IMG/VR virus record: IMGVR_UViG_3300019487_000045
Coordinates: 1-46,712 of that record
Reading direction: 5' to 3' (one strand)
Source of the DNA: a virus
Length of the DNA: 46,712 nt
A model generated the notes under the pieces. That model saw only the letters and a list, made by a program, of their open reading frames with translations. It made no database searches and was not told where the DNA came from. The position numbers were made by a program, and so were the translations under genes. Position 1 is the first letter of the stretch. Each line of letters starts with the position of its first letter. Positions 45,109-46,712 of the stretch are shown here, in pieces.

Positions 45109-46712
45109 CTAGCCGAACTCGTTCCTGGTAGCCGTGGTCCCGTCGTCACTCACCACGGCCGAGGCTACCACCGTCGTGCCATTGTCGGCGTACAGAGTCT
45201 GCTTGGTGGCTGTCTGGGTCAGTTTATTGCGGCTCATTGTGGCCACCCAAGCCAACGCATCCCCGACGGTCGGAGTAGCCCCAATGACCGCCGTGGGGGC
45301 CGTCAGGGTAAAAGCCATAACTCTGCTGGCAATATCTGAGATGTCACTGGCTGAGATCGGCGAACGGACCACCGAGTCGACGTTCGAGAGCACGTCGCTC
45401 ATGACCGCCAGGTCGCTAGAAACGTCGCTCAGCAGGCTATACACGTCCGAGATGCGGCTTTGGTTAATCAGCACACGGCTGTTCGCTTGTTGGGCCGCGC
45501 TGGCCGCGTCGCTGGCCATACTTTGCACAACCGTCAATTGGCTCAGGAGGTCCGACGTGTCGCTGGCCAGCCGGGAATCTAAGTCAGAGAGCCGAGACTG
45601 GACGATTAAGGCGGCGCTGTAAGCGTCAGAGGCGTGGGAGGCTCCGAGGATGGCCGCCGAATGGGTGTCACTCAGCATCCCCGACAGGCCTGTCAAGTAG
45701 GACAGAAGGTCGCTCGCCAGGTCGGACAACTGGCTGCGAGCCGCGGGTTCCTTGGGAATTCGTGAATGAAAGTTGCTGTTGAGGTCGCTCAGCAAGGAGT
45801 AGATGTCGGAGACCGCCGAAGTGATCGGCAAAGCCGCCACCACGGCCGAAGCGATGTCGCTAATGTCGCTGGCGGTAATCGTGACCGAAACCGCCCCGAT
45901 CGCGCTCTTCAAGTCGCTGTGCGCATCTGATAAGGCCGAGCGAAGATCAGAAATATCGCTGACCAGCCGAGAGTCGAGATCGGACAGCCGGGACTGAACC
46001 AGCAACATCCGCGAGTTGCCCACGCCGGCGGCGGAGTGGGTGTCGCTGACTAGAGCCGAGAGGGCCGCGATTCCACTAATGATGTCCGACGTGTCACTAG
46101 CCAAACGGCTGTCGAGATCCGACAGTCGCGACTGGACCAGTAAAACGCGGCTATTTACCTGGGCCGCCGCACTGGCCGCGTCGGAAGCGGCTGACTGAAC
46201 CACCGTCAGCTGCGACACCACGTCCGAAAAGTCGCTCGCCAACCGACTATCTAAATCTGACAGGCGAGATTGAATCAACAGCGCGGCGCTATAAGCATCC
46301 GAGGCGTGAGAGGCTCCTAAGATCGCGGCGGAGTGGGTGTCGGAGAGCAGCGCCGACATGGCCAAGATAGCGCTCTCGTCGATGCCCCCGTCAATCACCA
46401 GCGTTTGGCGAGCACAGCCAGTCGCCGAGAGGGCGATAATATACTGGTCGTACCAAGCGGCCGAGGCGTCAGAGAGGTCGGCCTTCACGAGGGCCACGGT
46501 GTAAATTCCCGTGGCGGAGGCCCCGACATGCTTAATATCTCCACCCGTCATTGACCCCGCGCCACTGGACACAAAATACACCGTGTCGTTGGCCCGCAAC
46601 TTGCCATAGATCTTGATCGTCGTAGCGGCGGAGACGGCCGACTCAGGCGTGGCGAAATCGGTAGCGTCTACTTGGACGAAAGTCAAGTGGTTATTCGTCC
46701 TGCCCTTTACGA
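45109..46712 (-). CDS. Tail fibre protein, distal coiled-coil part (gene starts at 757)
   Basis: Residues about 253-786 of the joined gene. After a strand-rich link (DATDFATPESAVSAATTIKIYGKL) comes a long Ser/Asp/Ala heptad array. QSRLSDLDSRLASD occurs with small changes four times, ASDAYSAAL and LSDTHSAA blocks repeat, and SDIYSLLSDLNSNFHSR is a further variant. Such spacing suits a trimeric coiled coil. The C-terminal 80 residues (TAPTAVIGATPTVGDALAW, YADNGTTVVASAVVSDDG) form a compact tip. A TTG at 46686 lies in the frame but is not needed as a start. Confidence 0.75.
   Translation of the reverse strand, partial: VKGRTNNHLTFVQVDATDFATPESAVSAATTIKIYGKLRANDTVYFVSSGAGSMTGGDIKHVGASATGIYTVALVKADLSDASAAWYDQYIIALSATGCARQTLVIDGGIDESAILAMSALLSDTHSAAILGASHASDAYSAALLIQSRLSDLDSRLASDFSDVVSQLTVVQSAASDAASAAAQVNSRVLLVQSRLSDLDSRLASDTSDIISGIAALSALVSDTHSAAGVGNSRMLLVQSRLSDLDSRLVSDISDLRSALSDAHSDLKSAIGAVSVTITASDISDIASAVVAALPITSAVSDIYSLLSDLNSNFHSRIPKEPAARSQLSDLASDLLSYLTGLSGMLSDTHSAAILGASHASDAYSAALIVQSRLSDLDSRLASDTSDLLSQLTVVQSMASDAASAAQQANSRVLINQSRISDVYSLLSDVSSDLAVMSDVLSNVDSVVRSPISASDISDIASRVMAFTLTAPTAVIGATPTVGDALAWVATMSRNKLTQTATKQTLYADNGTTVVASAVVSDDGTTATRNEFG

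Overview
The window reads as one complete circular (or circularly permuted) tailed-phage genome of 46,712 bp. The reading frame of a large tail-fibre gene runs off position 1 and continues without a break from position 46712. Joined, 757 + 1604 nt make exactly 787 codons ending in TAG. The DNA is GC-rich and gene-dense, and AAGGA/AGGAG ribosome sites are common. A DUF1580-like protein and a MLQAYHND-type protein point to a planctomycete host; that host call is inference.

Layout. Minus strand, about 21.4 kb down to 1 and on through 46.7 to 44.1 kb: the late region. In transcription order it holds a scaffold-like protein, the major capsid protein, a probable decoration protein, an intrinsic terminator, a glycosyltransferase/methyltransferase, a small-terminase candidate, TerL with a mini-intein, the portal, connector-like proteins, a second glycosyltransferase, a tail-tube-like protein, tail proteins, a beta-helix protein, a 786-residue coiled-coil fibre and three small appendage proteins. 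Three HNH endonuclease genes sit between late genes; one points the opposite way and has its own promoter. Plus strand, 21.5-44.1 kb: early and accessory genes. First comes a recombinase module with a small MerR/DUF1580-like protein, a serine recombinase and a convergent ribbon-helix-helix protein. Next is a probable switch/origin region (23.6-26.1 kb) with a palindromic operator across divergent -35 boxes, very GC-rich hairpin DNA and CTCACTTA microsatellites.

The most interesting part is 28.2-36.5 kb. Tightly coupled genes encode a ubiquitin-like protein, an E2-like protein (PRTRC-B/Prok-E2_D type), an E1/ThiF adenylating enzyme and a JAMM isopeptidase, and further on a ParB-like protein. 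Together they look like a phage-borne relative of the PRTRC (ParB-related, ThiF-related cassette) systems known from plasmids. The ParB-like gene is split by a class 1 intein and its 5' end carries a stop codon and a frame change. A SF2 helicase follows with a third, LAGLIDADG-bearing intein, then small genes, a truncated RecE-like fragment, an HNH-like protein and a PDDEXK-like nuclease.

The three inteins differ in type: a class 3 Ala1 mini-intein in the TerL Walker A motif, a class 1 intein next to the NGQHT motif of the ParB-like protein, and an endonuclease-bearing intein in the helicase. A tRNA-His-like gene with an odd anticodon loop lies at 33.1 kb. I found no convincing DNA polymerase, lysis gene or tape-measure protein. 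Many small early genes remain without a function.
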